Part shown: piece after piece, positions 28,302 through 37,547 of the stretch | Layout: every line of letters begins with the position of its first letter | Numbering within the stretch: position 1 is the first letter of the stretch | Source of the DNA: Pseudomonas paraglycinae | GTDB lineage: Bacteria; Pseudomonadota; Gammaproteobacteria; Pseudomonadales; Pseudomonadaceae | Reading direction: 5' to 3' | Assembly (NCBI RefSeq): GCF_021601625.1 | Contig: NZ_BQHR01000029.1 | Span: 1-51,604, forward strand | Length of the DNA stretch: 51,604 nt | Position numbers and translations under genes: made by a program | The notes under the pieces: model-generated | Told to the model about the DNA's origin: nothing | Database searches by the model: none | The model's input: only the letters and a program-made list of their open reading frames with translations

Positions 28302-29291
28302 ATGCAAAGCAGCAGCAACCTATTTCCTGTCGCCCTGATCAGCGCCGAACGGCGCGGTGATCTGAGCGAAGACGTTTACCGTTTGAAACCGGGCAACAGC
28401 CCTGACTGGTCCGTGGAAATCGCGGTGACTCGTCTCGGCATGGCCGATGAGCCGGCGTCGCGCGGCGTGCCGGTGATCTTGCTGCACGGCAGTTTTTCCA
28501 ACCGACGCTTCTGGTTTTCGCCGAAGGGCCTGGGCCTGGGCGCGTATCTCACGCGGCTGGGCTTCGATGTGTGGATCCCGGAAATGCGCGGTCACGGTCT
28601 GTCCCAGCGCAACGAGGACTACCGCCGCAACCGCGTCGCCGACTATGCCCGTTACGATCTGCCGGCCATCGCCGCGTTCGTCCGGGAGCAGAGCGGGCAG
28701 ATTCCGCACTGGATCGGCCACTCGCTGGGTGGCATCACGTTGGCAGCCGCGCTGGGCGGCGAATACCTAGGTGAACCGGCGGTGGCCTCGGCGGCGTTTT
28801 TCGGCACCCAGGTCAGCCGCACGTACTGGCCGCTGAAAATTCCGCCGGTGGAGTGGAGCGGGCGCTTCATTCTCAAGCGTTTTGCCCAATTGTCTGGTTC
28901 GCGGCTCAAGCGCGGCCCCGAGGACGAGCCGATCGGCCTGGCGCTGGAAAGCATGCGCTGGTATGGACTGTTCGGCCGTTTCGGCGACAAGGACAAGGAT
29001 TGGTGGGCAGGCCTGGCCGATGTGCAGGTGCCGGTGCTGGCAGTGAGCGCGGCGGGCGATCATCAGGATCCGGCCTGGGCGTGCCAGAAACTGTTCGAAC
29101 AGATCGGCTCCGAGCACAAGCAGTTCATTAACCTCGGTCGTGAGCAGGGCTTCAACGATCAGTTCGGGCATGTCGAGATGCTGGTCAGCAAGGCAGCGCA
29201 GGCCGAGGTCTGGCCGCTGGTGGCGCGTTGGCTGGCGGATCAGCACACGCCATTGCTTGGCGAGAAGCCTGATCTGGCGGCAGCGGTCTGA
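28302..29291 (+). CDS. Alpha/beta-hydrolase-fold protein
   Basis: A 329-residue alpha/beta hydrolase. LLHGSFSNRRFW is the oxyanion region, WIGHSLGGIT near residue 140 the nucleophile elbow, VSAAGDHQDPAW near 250 probably carries the acid, and FGHVEML near 290 the catalytic His. There is no signal peptide. Substrate unknown; lipase-, esterase- or thioesterase-like roles are possible. ATG 28302 has AAGAG upstream. It keeps its place between ppsA and rraA in Pseudomonas genomes. Confidence 0.88.
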   Translation: MQSSSNLFPVALISAERRGDLSEDVYRLKPGNSPDWSVEIAVTRLGMADEPASRGVPVILLHGSFSNRRFWFSPKGLGLGAYLTRLGFDVWIPEMRGHGLSQRNEDYRRNRVADYARYDLPAIAAFVREQSGQIPHWIGHSLGGITLAAALGGEYLGEPAVASAAFFGTQVSRTYWPLKIPPVEWSGRFILKRFAQLSGSRLKRGPEDEPIGLALESMRWYGLFGRFGDKDKDWWAGLADVQVPVLAVSAAGDHQDPAWACQKLFEQIGSEHKQFINLGREQGFNDQFGHVEMLVSKAAQAEVWPLVARWLADQHTPLLGEKPDLAAAV

Positions 29292-29517
29292 ACGCGGCGT
29301 CCTGAAAAGGGCATTTCGTTCGAGTCGGCTTGCGGCTAAGATATGACGCATTGGACGGTTCTGGTCATATTTAGTGACTGTTTCGCTATTACGTTTCAGC
29401 TTGTGTTCAGGTTCGTTCAGCGACCATGACATGGGCTAAGGTAAACAACGACCGCCGGGACTCGTTTCAAAAGAGTGCGACATCCTTGATCGTCTTCCTT
29501 GTTACAGGAGTTATTCG

Positions 29518-30009
29518 ATGAACCATTACCTTACGCCTGACCTGTGCGACGCCTATCCGGAGCTGGTTCAGGTGCTGGACCCGATGTTCAGCAATTTCGG
29601 CGGCCGTGATTCGTTCGGCGGCGAGATCGTGACCATCAAGTGCTTCGAAGACAACTCGCTGGTCAAGGAACAGGTCGAGCTCAAGGGTAATGGCAAGGTG
29701 CTGGTGGTGGACGGTGGCGGTTCCCTGCGCCGTGCGCTGCTGGGCGACATGCTCGCCGAGAAAGCCTCGAAAAACGGTTGGGAAGGGCTGGTCATCTACG
29801 GCTGCATTCGTGATGTGGACGTCATCGCCCAGACCGATCTTGGCGTGCAGGCCCTGGCCAGCCACCCGATGAAAACCGACAAGCGCGGTATCGGCGACCT
29901 CAACGTGCCGGTGACGTTTGCGGGTGTCACCTTCCATCCCGGCCAGTACATCTATGCGGACAACAATGGCGTGATCATCTCGCCAAGTCCGCTGAAAATG
30001 CCTGAATAA
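29518..30009 (+). CDS. rraA: Ribonuclease E activity regulator RraA
   Basis: A 163-residue RraA. Members bind RNase E and its degradosome scaffold and slow mRNA decay; relatives with an intact site act as metal-dependent aldolases. Conserved segments are [47 protein letters not shown] and the end [16 protein letters not shown] ribosome site (ACAGGAG) lies ten bases upstream. The 226 bases before it hold no gene. Confidence 0.95.
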   Translation: MNHYLTPDLCDAYPELVQVLDPMFSNFGGRDSFGGEIVTIKCFEDNSLVKEQVELKGNGKVLVVDGGGSLRRALLGDMLAEKASKNGWEGLVIYGCIRDVDVIAQTDLGVQALASHPMKTDKRGIGDLNVPVTFAGVTFHPGQYIYADNNGVIISPSPLKMPE

Positions 30010-30033
30010 ATCGCGGTAACCACAGGGGTGAGG

Positions 30034-31029
30034 ATGTTCGAGGAAGAAAACGCGCAATGGGGGCTGGTGCATGCCCTGGTGCTGGACGGTAAAGGCGGTG
30101 CGCGTTCGATAGCCCGGACTGATCTCGACGATCTGCAGCTGCAGGCTCATGAAAGCTTGTGGCTGCATTGGGATCGCAGTCACCCGCAGACCCAGACCTG
30201 GCTGCGCAAATCCAGTGGGCTCAACGAGTTCACCTGCGATCTGCTGCTGGAAGAAAACACCCGACCACGCCTGTTGCCGCTGCCGGATTCCGAGCTGCTG
30301 CTGTTTTTGCGCGGGGTCAACCTCAACCCGGGTGCCGAGCCGGAAGACATGGTGTCGGTGCGGATTTTCGCTGCGGCCCAGCGGGTGATTTCCCTGCGTT
30401 TGCGTCCATTGCGCGCCACCGATGAGTTGCTGGTGATGCTGGGCGAGGGCAAGGGGCCGAAAACCTCGTCCGAGCTGATGCTGTATCTGGCGCAATTCCT
30501 CACCAACAAGGTGCAGGATCTGGTGACTTGCCTCTCCGAAGTAGTCGATGAAGAGGAAGAAAAACTGGATGCCGACGAACGGTATACCCCCGAGCATGGT
30601 GCCATTTTGCACATCCGTCGCCGGGCTGCCGGGCTGAAGCGTTTTCTGGCACCGCAGCGGGATATTTTCGGACAGCTGACGCGGATAAAACTGCCGTGGT
30701 TCGTCGATGACGATGCCGACTACTGGAACGAATTGAACAACAGCCTGACCCGTTATCTCGAAGAGCTCGAATTGACCCGAGAGCGCGTGGGGCTTGTGCT
30801 GGAGGCTGAAGACCGGCGCTTGAGCGTGCACATGAATCGCACGATGTACCGCTTCGGGATCATCACCTGCATCTTTTTGCCGATGAGTTTTATTACCGGT
30901 CTGCTGGGCATCAACGTCGGCGGCATTCCGTTCTCGAGCAGCCCTTATGGTTTCCTGATCGCCTGTCTGACGGTGCTCGCCCTGGCGTTCGGACAATGGT
31001 GGTTGTTTCGCCGTTTGCGCTGGGTATGA
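30034..31029 (+). CDS. cmaX: CorA/ZntB-family metal transporter CmaX
   Basis: A 331-residue CorA-type divalent-cation channel: a long cytosolic N-terminal domain rich in acidic helices (VVDEEEEKLDADERY), a stalk helix, and two C-terminal membrane helices. The pore signature is GIN (GLLGINVGG near residue 290) instead of the magnesium-channel GMN, closer to the ZntB-type GVN, so magnesium specificity should not be assumed. ATG 30034 follows GGGGTGAGG. It starts 24 bases after rraA and leads the cmaX-crfX-cmpX-sigX group. Confidence 0.9.
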   Translation: MFEEENAQWGLVHALVLDGKGGARSIARTDLDDLQLQAHESLWLHWDRSHPQTQTWLRKSSGLNEFTCDLLLEENTRPRLLPLPDSELLLFLRGVNLNPGAEPEDMVSVRIFAAAQRVISLRLRPLRATDELLVMLGEGKGPKTSSELMLYLAQFLTNKVQDLVTCLSEVVDEEEEKLDADERYTPEHGAILHIRRRAAGLKRFLAPQRDIFGQLTRIKLPWFVDDDADYWNELNNSLTRYLEELELTRERVGLVLEAEDRRLSVHMNRTMYRFGIITCIFLPMSFITGLLGINVGGIPFSSSPYGFLIACLTVLALAFGQWWLFRRLRWV

Positions 31030-31092
31030 AGATGCGCCATGTGACCCGACCAAATTTGCCCGCGTCTTTCACAGACATCACGAGAGGTGCGT

Positions 31093-31341
31093 ATGCACGA
31101 TCCGTTTGAACAGTCTTTGCGCGACATGCTCAACGCCTCGCCGTCCGGTCGCGACGACGATGCCTGCCTGGGCCGCGTACTCAAAACCGCCAACCGCCAG
31201 GTTGGCGCCGGCGATCTGTTCAGCCTGCTGGGCCGCTGGCTGCCCGCGCTGATGATCGCCCTGAATAACGGCTCGGCCCATGTCGCGCCGGTCTCCCGTC
31301 TCCGTAAACCTACCGCTCGCACTGCTGATAAGGCTGATTGA
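31093..31341 (+). CDS. crfX: Small conserved protein CrfX
   Basis: An 82-residue protein without recognisable catalytic domain: a polar N-terminus, a short hydrophobic stretch (DLFSLLGRWLPALMIALNN) and a basic tail. In P. fluorescens and P. aeruginosa this gene lies between cmaX and cmpX and is associated with the SigX regulon; its function is unclear. ATG 31093 has GAGAGG five bases before it; a GTG at 31087 is an alternative. The stop is two bases before the cmpX ATG, so the two are coupled. Confidence 0.85.
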   Translation: MHDPFEQSLRDMLNASPSGRDDDACLGRVLKTANRQVGAGDLFSLLGRWLPALMIALNNGSAHVAPVSRLRKPTARTADKAD

Positions 31342-31343
31342 AT

Positions 31344-32168
31344 ATGGAACTTGATCTCTGGACTCAGAGCCTCGTCACTGCAATGACTGCGTTGTGGACC
31401 AAAGTCGCTAACTTCATTCCGAACCTGTTCGGCGCATTGGTTGTGTTGTTGTTGGGTTTTGTTGTCGCCAAGCTGCTGGACACCTTGCTGTCCAAATTGC
31501 TGGCCAAACTGGGCCTCGATCGCCTGATGGGCGGCACCGGCCTGACCAAATTGATGTCCCGTGCGGGGCTGCAAGTGCCGATCTCGACGTTGATCGGCAA
31601 AATCGTGTATTGGTTCGTTCTGCTGATTTTTCTTGTTTCGGCAGCAGAATCCCTTGGACTTGAGCGAGTTTCAGCTACGCTTGACATGCTCGCGCTGTAT
31701 TTGCCAAAAGTGTTCGGCGCGGCGCTGGTGTTGCTGGTGGGTGTCCTTCTTGCGCAACTGGCCAATGGCCTGGTTCGCGGAGCGGCAGAAGGCGTAGGCC
31801 TGGACTACGCTTCAGGACTTGGGCGAATTGCCCAGGGCCTGGTGATCATCATCAGCATTTCGGTCGCGATCAGTCAGCTGGAGGTCAAGACCGACCTGCT
31901 GAACCATGTGATCGTTATCGTATTGATTACCGTTGGTCTGGCGGTTGCGCTGGCCATGGGTTTGGGAAGCCGGGAAATTGCCGGTCAGATTCTTGCGGGA
32001 ATCTATGTGCGTGAGTTGTATCAGGTTGGGCAACAAGTGCGTATTGGCGAGGTCGAAGGCCAGATCGAAGAGATCGGCACGGTTAAGACCACATTGCTGA
32101 CCGATGAGGGTGAGCTAGTCTCTCTCTCCAATCGGATCCTGCTGGAGCAGCATGTGAGTAGCCGCTAA
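31344..32168 (+). CDS. cmpX: Small-conductance mechanosensitive channel-like CmpX
   Basis: A 274-residue inner-membrane protein with about four to five hydrophobic helices and a C-terminal beta domain of MscS type (EIAGQILAGIYVRELYQVG, then VRIGEVEGQIEEIGTVKTTLL). N-terminal repeats of GLDRLMGGTGLTKLMSRAG type lie in a conserved 'TM helix repeat' family. Known work links CmpX to envelope tension and SigX activity in Pseudomonas. It is directly upstream of sigX with 90 bases between, including a hairpin at 32196-32225. Confidence 0.9.
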   Translation: MELDLWTQSLVTAMTALWTKVANFIPNLFGALVVLLLGFVVAKLLDTLLSKLLAKLGLDRLMGGTGLTKLMSRAGLQVPISTLIGKIVYWFVLLIFLVSAAESLGLERVSATLDMLALYLPKVFGAALVLLVGVLLAQLANGLVRGAAEGVGLDYASGLGRIAQGLVIIISISVAISQLEVKTDLLNHVIVIVLITVGLAVALAMGLGSREIAGQILAGIYVRELYQVGQQVRIGEVEGQIEEIGTVKTTLLTDEGELVSLSNRILLEQHVSSR

Positions 32169-32258
32169 CCCGGCAAACCCTGCTAATGTATGCCGCCGCA
32201 AAATGCCAGCTGTCGCTGGCTGCGGTGGACATTGACCTGACTGTCGGCACGACTTGTT

Positions 32259-32849
32259 TTGAATAAAGCCCAAACGCTATCCACGCGCTACGACCCCCGC
32301 GAGCTCTCTGATGAGGAGTTGGTCGCGCGCTCGCATACCGAGCTTTTTCACGTGACGCGCGCGTATGAAGAATTGATGCGGCGTTACCAGCGGACATTAT
32401 TTAACGTTTGTGCGCGATATCTCGGGAACGATCGCGACGCGGACGATGTCTGTCAGGAGGTGATGTTGAAGGTGCTGTACGGCCTGAAGAACTTCGAGGG
32501 GAAATCGAAGTTCAAGACATGGCTATATAGCATCACGTACAACGAGTGCATCACACAGTATCGGAAGGAACGGCGAAAGCGTCGCTTGATGGACGCACTG
32601 AGTCTTGACCCCCTCGAGGAAGCGTCCGAAGAAAAGGCGCCGAAACCCGAGGAGAAGGGCGGACTGGATCGCTGGCTGGTGTATGTGAACCCGATTGACC
32701 GGGAAATTCTGGTGCTACGATTTGTCGCAGAGCTGGAGTTCCAGGAGATCGCAGACATCATGCACATGGGTTTGAGTGCGACAAAAATGCGTTACAAACG
32801 CGCTCTTGATAAATTGCGTGAGAAATTTGCAGGCATTGCTGAAACTTAG
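32259..32849 (+). CDS. sigX: ECF sigma factor SigX
   Basis: A 196-residue extracytoplasmic-function sigma factor. Region 2 is YQRTLFNVCARYLGN to FKTWLYSITYNECI (about 43-100) with the DADDVCQEV core-binding motif; region 4 is IDREILVLRFVAELEFQEIADIM to YKRALDKLREK (about 145-190). It drives oprF and envelope/fatty-acid genes. The best start is TTG at 32259 (MNKAQTLSTRYD), which reproduces the known protein; no strong ribosome site precedes it. No anti-sigma factor gene follows. Confidence 0.95.
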   Translation: MNKAQTLSTRYDPRELSDEELVARSHTELFHVTRAYEELMRRYQRTLFNVCARYLGNDRDADDVCQEVMLKVLYGLKNFEGKSKFKTWLYSITYNECITQYRKERRKRRLMDALSLDPLEEASEEKAPKPEEKGGLDRWLVYVNPIDREILVLRFVAELEFQEIADIMHMGLSATKMRYKRALDKLREKFAGIAET

Positions 32850-32956
32850 TTCGGCGCAAATATCTCTTACGTGTAGGCAAGTTCTGATAGACTTGCCGCC
32901 GAGTTGTCCCCCGGTTTGCGGGACTGCTTCACAATCACCAGATGGGGATTTAACGG

Positions 32957-33991
32957 ATGAAACTGAAAAACACCTTGGGCTTGGCCATTGGTTCTTTGAT
33001 TGCCGCCACTTCTTTCGGCGCTCTGGCACAAGGCCAAGGCGCAGTTGAAATCGAAGGCTTCGCAAAGAAAGAACAATTCGACAGCGCTCGTAACTTCAAG
33101 AACAACGGCAACCTGTTCGGCGGCTCGGTCGGTTACTTCCTGACCGACGACGTTGAACTGCGTCTGGGCTACGACGAAGTGCACAACGTGCGTTCCGACG
33201 ACGGTCGTAACATCAAGGGCGCCAACACCGCTCTGGATGCTCTGTACCACTTCAACAACCCAGGCGACATGCTGCGTCCATACGTCTCGGCTGGTTTCTC
33301 CGATCAGAGCATCGGTCAGAACGGCACTGGCGGTCGTAACCGCTCTACCTTCGCCAACGTTGGCGGCGGTGCCAAGCTGTACTTCACCGAGAACTTCTAC
33401 GCCCGTGCTGGCGTTGAAGCTCAATACAACATCGACCAGGGCGACACCGAGTGGGCTCCTAGCGTCGGTATCGGTGTGAACTTCGGTGGCGGCTCCAAGC
33501 CAGCTGCTGCTCCAGTTCCAGCTCCGGCTGAAGTCTGCTCCGACAGCGACAACGACGGCGTTTGCGACAACGTTGACAAGTGCCCGGACACCCCAGCCAA
33601 CGTAACTGTTGACGCTGATGGCTGCCCAGCAGTTGCTGAAGTTGTTCGTGTTGAGCTGGACGTGAAGTTCGACTTCGACAAGTCGGTTGTTAAGCCAAAC
33701 AGCTACGGCGACATCAAAAACCTGGCTGACTTCATGAAGCAGTATCCATCCACCACCACTACTGTTGAAGGTCACACTGACTCCGTCGGTCCTGACGCTT
33801 ACAACCAGAAACTGTCCGAGCGTCGTGCGAACGCCGTTAAGCAAGTTCTGACCAACCAGTACGGTGTTGAATCGTCCCGCGTTCAGTCGATCGGCTACGG
33901 CGAATCCCGCCCAGTTGCTGACAACAAAACTGAAGCTGGCCGTGCTGTTAACCGTCGCGTAGAAGCGCAGGTTGAAGCTCAAGCTAAGTAA
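32957..33991 (+). CDS. oprF: Major outer-membrane porin OprF
   Basis: A 344-residue OmpA-family porin. The signal peptide ends near residue 24 (FGALA). An eight-stranded barrel runs to about 175, followed by a Pro/Ala linker (PAAAPVPAPAE), a cysteine-bearing acidic repeat (CSDSDNDGVCDNVDKCPDTP) and a C-terminal OmpA peptidoglycan-binding domain (FDFDKSVVKPNSYGD, EGHTDSVG, LSERRANAVKQVL, GYGESRP). It anchors the outer membrane to the wall and forms pores. Codons are strongly biased towards those of highly expressed genes. The 107-base gap after sigX holds two small hairpins (32876-32897, 32906-32924). Confidence 0.98.
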   Translation: MKLKNTLGLAIGSLIAATSFGALAQGQGAVEIEGFAKKEQFDSARNFKNNGNLFGGSVGYFLTDDVELRLGYDEVHNVRSDDGRNIKGANTALDALYHFNNPGDMLRPYVSAGFSDQSIGQNGTGGRNRSTFANVGGGAKLYFTENFYARAGVEAQYNIDQGDTEWAPSVGIGVNFGGGSKPAAAPVPAPAEVCSDSDNDGVCDNVDKCPDTPANVTVDADGCPAVAEVVRVELDVKFDFDKSVVKPNSYGDIKNLADFMKQYPSTTTTVEGHTDSVGPDAYNQKLSERRANAVKQVLTNQYGVESSRVQSIGYGESRPVADNKTEAGRAVNRRVEAQVEAQAK

Positions 33992-34006
33992 TTAGCTGCC
34001 GCTCCG

Positions 34007-34038
34007 AGAAAAGCCCGGCTTAGGCCGGGCTTTTCTTT
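34007..34038. terminator. Bidirectional terminator of oprF and cobA
   Basis: A perfect 13-bp stem (34007-34019 with 34024-34036) around TTAG. T-rich tracts follow on both strands (TTTTCTTT on plus). It lies 16 bases after the oprF stop and 30 bases beyond the cobA stop, and can end both converging transcripts. Confidence 0.92.
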
Positions 34039-34066
34039 GCCTGCGATTTGGTGAAACCGGGGATTG

Positions 34067-34819
34067 TCAGGCCAGGCGATCGGCTGCCCAGTCGATTGAA
34101 TCGACCTGGGTCGCAGCTGCTGCGACGGCGCCGATCACCAGAATCGCAGGGCTCCTGAGTCGGAAACCAAGGGCATCGTCTTCCATCGCCGACAGATCAC
34201 TGCGGCATTCACGCTGTTCTGGCAACGAGGCATTCTCGATCATCGCCACCGGCGTATCCGCTGCCATACCGCCCGCCAGCAGTTGCTCGCGAATCTCGCC
34301 GAGCTTCGCCACTCCCATGTAAATCACCAGCGTCGTCCCGCCTTGCGCCAGCGCCCGCCAGTTCAACTGACTGTCGTCCTGGGTATGAGCCGTGACCAGC
34401 GTCACGCCCCGGGCCACGCCGCGTAACGTCAGCGGAATATCACACTGGGTCGCGCCGGCCAGTCCGGCGGTGATGCCATTGACCAGCTCCACCTCGACCC
34501 CGCGCTCGCGCAACCACTGCGCTTCCTCACCCCCACGCCCGAAAATGCATGGATCGCCGCCCTTGAGCCGTACTACGCATTTACCCTGACGCGCATAACG
34601 CAGCATTAGCCGATGGATGAACGCCTGGGGCGTCGAGCGGCAGCCGCCGCGTTTGCCGACCGCGATGATTCGCGCAGCAGGGCAGTGCTCAAGCACCGCC
34701 TCATTGACCAGATCGTCGATCAGCACCACCTCGGCTTCGCGCAAGGCACGCAACGCTTTGAGCGTCAGCAGTTCAGGATCACCGGGGCCCGCGCCCACCA
34801 GCCAGACTTTCGCGTTCAT
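34067..34819 (-). CDS. cobA: Uroporphyrinogen-III C-methyltransferase
   Basis: A 250-residue SAM-dependent methyltransferase making precorrin-2, the precursor of siroheme. VWLVGAGPGDPELLTLKA is the SAM-fold start; VVRLKGGDPCIFGRGGEE and GITAGLAGATQCDIPLT are the tetrapyrrole-methylase motifs. It lacks the CysG oxidase/chelatase part. As last gene of nirB-nirD-nasA-cobA it supplies siroheme for NirB. It starts 13 bases after nasA. Confidence 0.96.
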   Translation of the reverse strand: MNAKVWLVGAGPGDPELLTLKALRALREAEVVLIDDLVNEAVLEHCPAARIIAVGKRGGCRSTPQAFIHRLMLRYARQGKCVVRLKGGDPCIFGRGGEEAQWLRERGVEVELVNGITAGLAGATQCDIPLTLRGVARGVTLVTAHTQDDSQLNWRALAQGGTTLVIYMGVAKLGEIREQLLAGGMAADTPVAMIENASLPEQRECRSDLSAMEDDALGFRLRSPAILVIGAVAAAATQVDSIDWAADRLA

Positions 34820-34832
34820 GGTGTTTTCCTCT

Positions 34833-37547
34833 TCAGATGACGGCGACCGGACGCACGTCGGCGGCCAGCAAGCGCTTGATTTCCGGGACGCAGGAACCGC
34901 ATTGCGTTCCGCACCCCAATGTATTTTTCAAACCCTGCAGATCCAGACCTTCACGAATGCCGGCGCAGACCGCGCTGTGGCTGACGTTCTTGCAGTTGCA
35001 CAAGGTTTTGTCCGCCACAACCTGCGCGCCGGCATTGCCCGGCGGTGCACTCATCGGTGCCAGCAGCCAGCGCCGCAGTTGTTCGTCGGCGCGCCCCTCC
35101 AGCCACAGGCCTTGCAACCAGTGCTGAGCGAGGGTTTCACCGGCCAGACGGATCGCGGTGATTCGTCCGTTTTCGATGCGTACCCGCTTGCCGATGGCGC
35201 GGCGAGGATCGTCATAAGCCAGCACCGGCCCCTCAATCAGGGCCAGGCACTGGTCGATTTCACGCAGCAATTGCGGATCGGGTGCGGCGGCGCTGGCTGC
35301 GCGTATCAGCAGCGCAGGCCGTTCACGTCCGACAAGGCTGAGACTTGCGTAGGAAAACGCCTCACAGAGCGGTCGAAGCGCCTCGAAATGCCGTTGAACA
35401 TCGCCCTCGATCAGTGCGAACAGTTGCCAGGGCAGATTCACCGGTTCCAGCCGTACACCGCTGTGCTTGAGTTCCGGCTGTTTCGACAAAGGATCGAAGG
35501 CGGGCAGGGTCAGGCTGTTCACGCCGCCCTTGAGGAAACGATCGCCCCAGTGCATCGGCAGGAACGCCTGACCCGGACGCACGCTGTCATCGCTGGCAAC
35601 CGCCACAATCACCGCGCCCCGACGACTTTTCAGATTCACCAGATCCCCCGGCTGCAAGCGGTGGCGGCGCACCTCATCCGGGTGCAGGTTCAACACCGCT
35701 TCGCTGACATGGCCGAACAACTGCGCCGCCGTACCGGTGCGACTCATACCGTGCCATTGATCACGCAGGCGGCCGGTGATCAGGGTCAGTGGAAAGCGCG
35801 CGTCGCGTTGTTCCTTGGCGGCGCGATAGGGATCGGCAACGAACTGCGCGCGCCCGTTCGGCGTAGGAAAGATTCCGTCGCCATACAGCCGGGCTGTACC
35901 TTGGCGAGCGCCAGCGGGAAAGGGCCATTGCTGTGGCCCCAGTTCATCAATCAACCCATGGCTGATCCCGGACAAATCCAGATCGCGACCCCGGGTCAGT
36001 TGTTTGTACTCGTCAAACAGCTGACCCGGTTGCTCGAACGCAAACAGACCCGGCTGTTGCGGGCGCAGACGTTTCTCCAGGCGTTGTGCGAAATCCACCG
36101 TGATCGCCCAGTCCGGACGCGCTTCACCCGGTGCAGCAATGGCCTGGCGGACGTGGGAAATCCGCCGTTCGGAGTTGGTCACCGAACCTTCCTTCTCGCC
36201 CCAACTGGCCGCTGGCAGCATCAGATCGGCAAACGCCGCGGTTTCGGTGGTGCGAAACGCCTCCTGCAACACCACGAACGGACAAGCTTCCAACGCTGCA
36301 CGTACAGCGTTCTGGTCAGGCATCGATTGTGCGGGGTTGGTGCAGGCAATCCACAGCGCCTTGATCTTGCCGCTACGCACTTGTTCAAACAGTTCGATAG
36401 CACTGAGGCCGGTACTTTCCGGCAGCTTATCCACACCCCAATACGCCGCCACTTCGGCGCGGTGCTCCGGATTGGCCACTTCGCGATGCCCGGGCAACAG
36501 GTTTGAGAGGCTGCCGGTTTCCCGTCCGCCCATGGCATTCGGCTGACCGGTCAAAGAGAAAGGTCCTGCACCCGGCCGGCCGATTTGCCCGGTGGCCAGG
36601 TGCAGATTGATCAGCGCACTGTTCTTCGCGCTGCCAGCGGTGGACTGGTTCAGGCCCATGCACCACAGCGACAGAAAACTCGGCGCGGTGCCGATCCATT
36701 CCGCACATTGCTGCAACTGCTCGACGCTGATTCCGCACAACTGCGACACCATGGCCGGCGTGTAATCGCGTACCAGGCTTTTCAGCTCGGCGAGCCCGTC
36801 GGTGTGCGCCTTGATGAAGTCGCGGTCGATCCAGTCTTCCCACAACAGCAGATGCAAAATCCCATGGAACAACGCGACATCGGTGCCCGGCAGAATCGCC
36901 AGATGCAGGTCCGCCAGATCGCAGGTGTCGGTGCGCCGTGGATCAATAACGACGACTTTCATCTGCGGGCGGTGGGATTTGGCTTCTTCGAGGCGGCGAA
37001 AGAGTACCGGGTGGGCGTAGGCCATGTTACTGCCGACGATCACCACGCAATCGCTCAACTCCAGGTCTTCGTAGCTGCACGGTGGTGCGTCGGCGCCGAG
37101 GCTGCGTTTGTAGCCGACCACCGCCGAAGACATGCACAGCCGCGAATTGCTGTCGATGTTATTGGTCCCGACCAGCGCCCGCGCCAGTTTGTTGAAGGCG
37201 TAGTAATCCTCGGTCAGCAACTGCCCGGAGATGTAGAACGCCACGCTGTCCGGGCCATGTTCGGCGATGGTGTCGGCGAACACGTTGGTGGCGTGATCCA
37301 GCGCGGTGTTCCAGTCGCAGCGACTGCGCGCCAGGCCTTTGCCCAGGCGCAATTCCGGGTACAACGCCCGTGCTGCCAAATCACCGGTCAGGTGCAGGGT
37401 CGAGCCTTTGCTGCACAGTTTGCCGAAGTTGGCCGGATGCGCCGGATCGCCGCTGACGCCGAGAATGCGCTCGCCGTCATGCTCGATCAGCACGCCGCAG
37501 CCGACCCCGCAATAGCAGCAGGTCGAGGCGGTCGTCTGGCGGTTCAT
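34833..37547 (-). CDS. nasA: Assimilatory nitrate reductase, molybdopterin catalytic subunit
   Basis: A 904-residue cytosolic bis-MGD enzyme reducing nitrate to nitrite. The N-terminal [4Fe-4S] site has exact spacing: Cys10, Cys13, Cys17, Cys45 (CCYCGVGC, then GKLCSKGS). The molybdopterin body includes CMGLNQSTAGSAKNS and TGQIGRPGAGPFSLTGQPNAMGG, in segments. A C-terminal BFD-like [2Fe-2S] domain (CNCKNVSHS to CGTQCGSC) is fused, so electrons may enter there. I start at the ATG at 37547 (MNRQTTAST), which overlaps the nirD stop by one base; an upstream in-frame start would sit inside nirD. The name nasA is also used for the nitrate transporter in Pseudomonas. Confidence 0.95.
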   Translation of the reverse strand: MNRQTTASTCCYCGVGCGVLIEHDGERILGVSGDPAHPANFGKLCSKGSTLHLTGDLAARALYPELRLGKGLARSRCDWNTALDHATNVFADTIAEHGPDSVAFYISGQLLTEDYYAFNKLARALVGTNNIDSNSRLCMSSAVVGYKRSLGADAPPCSYEDLELSDCVVIVGSNMAYAHPVLFRRLEEAKSHRPQMKVVVIDPRRTDTCDLADLHLAILPGTDVALFHGILHLLLWEDWIDRDFIKAHTDGLAELKSLVRDYTPAMVSQLCGISVEQLQQCAEWIGTAPSFLSLWCMGLNQSTAGSAKNSALINLHLATGQIGRPGAGPFSLTGQPNAMGGRETGSLSNLLPGHREVANPEHRAEVAAYWGVDKLPESTGLSAIELFEQVRSGKIKALWIACTNPAQSMPDQNAVRAALEACPFVVLQEAFRTTETAAFADLMLPAASWGEKEGSVTNSERRISHVRQAIAAPGEARPDWAITVDFAQRLEKRLRPQQPGLFAFEQPGQLFDEYKQLTRGRDLDLSGISHGLIDELGPQQWPFPAGARQGTARLYGDGIFPTPNGRAQFVADPYRAAKEQRDARFPLTLITGRLRDQWHGMSRTGTAAQLFGHVSEAVLNLHPDEVRRHRLQPGDLVNLKSRRGAVIVAVASDDSVRPGQAFLPMHWGDRFLKGGVNSLTLPAFDPLSKQPELKHSGVRLEPVNLPWQLFALIEGDVQRHFEALRPLCEAFSYASLSLVGRERPALLIRAASAAAPDPQLLREIDQCLALIEGPVLAYDDPRRAIGKRVRIENGRITAIRLAGETLAQHWLQGLWLEGRADEQLRRWLLAPMSAPPGNAGAQVVADKTLCNCKNVSHSAVCAGIREGLDLQGLKNTLGCGTQCGSCVPEIKRLLAADVRPVAVI

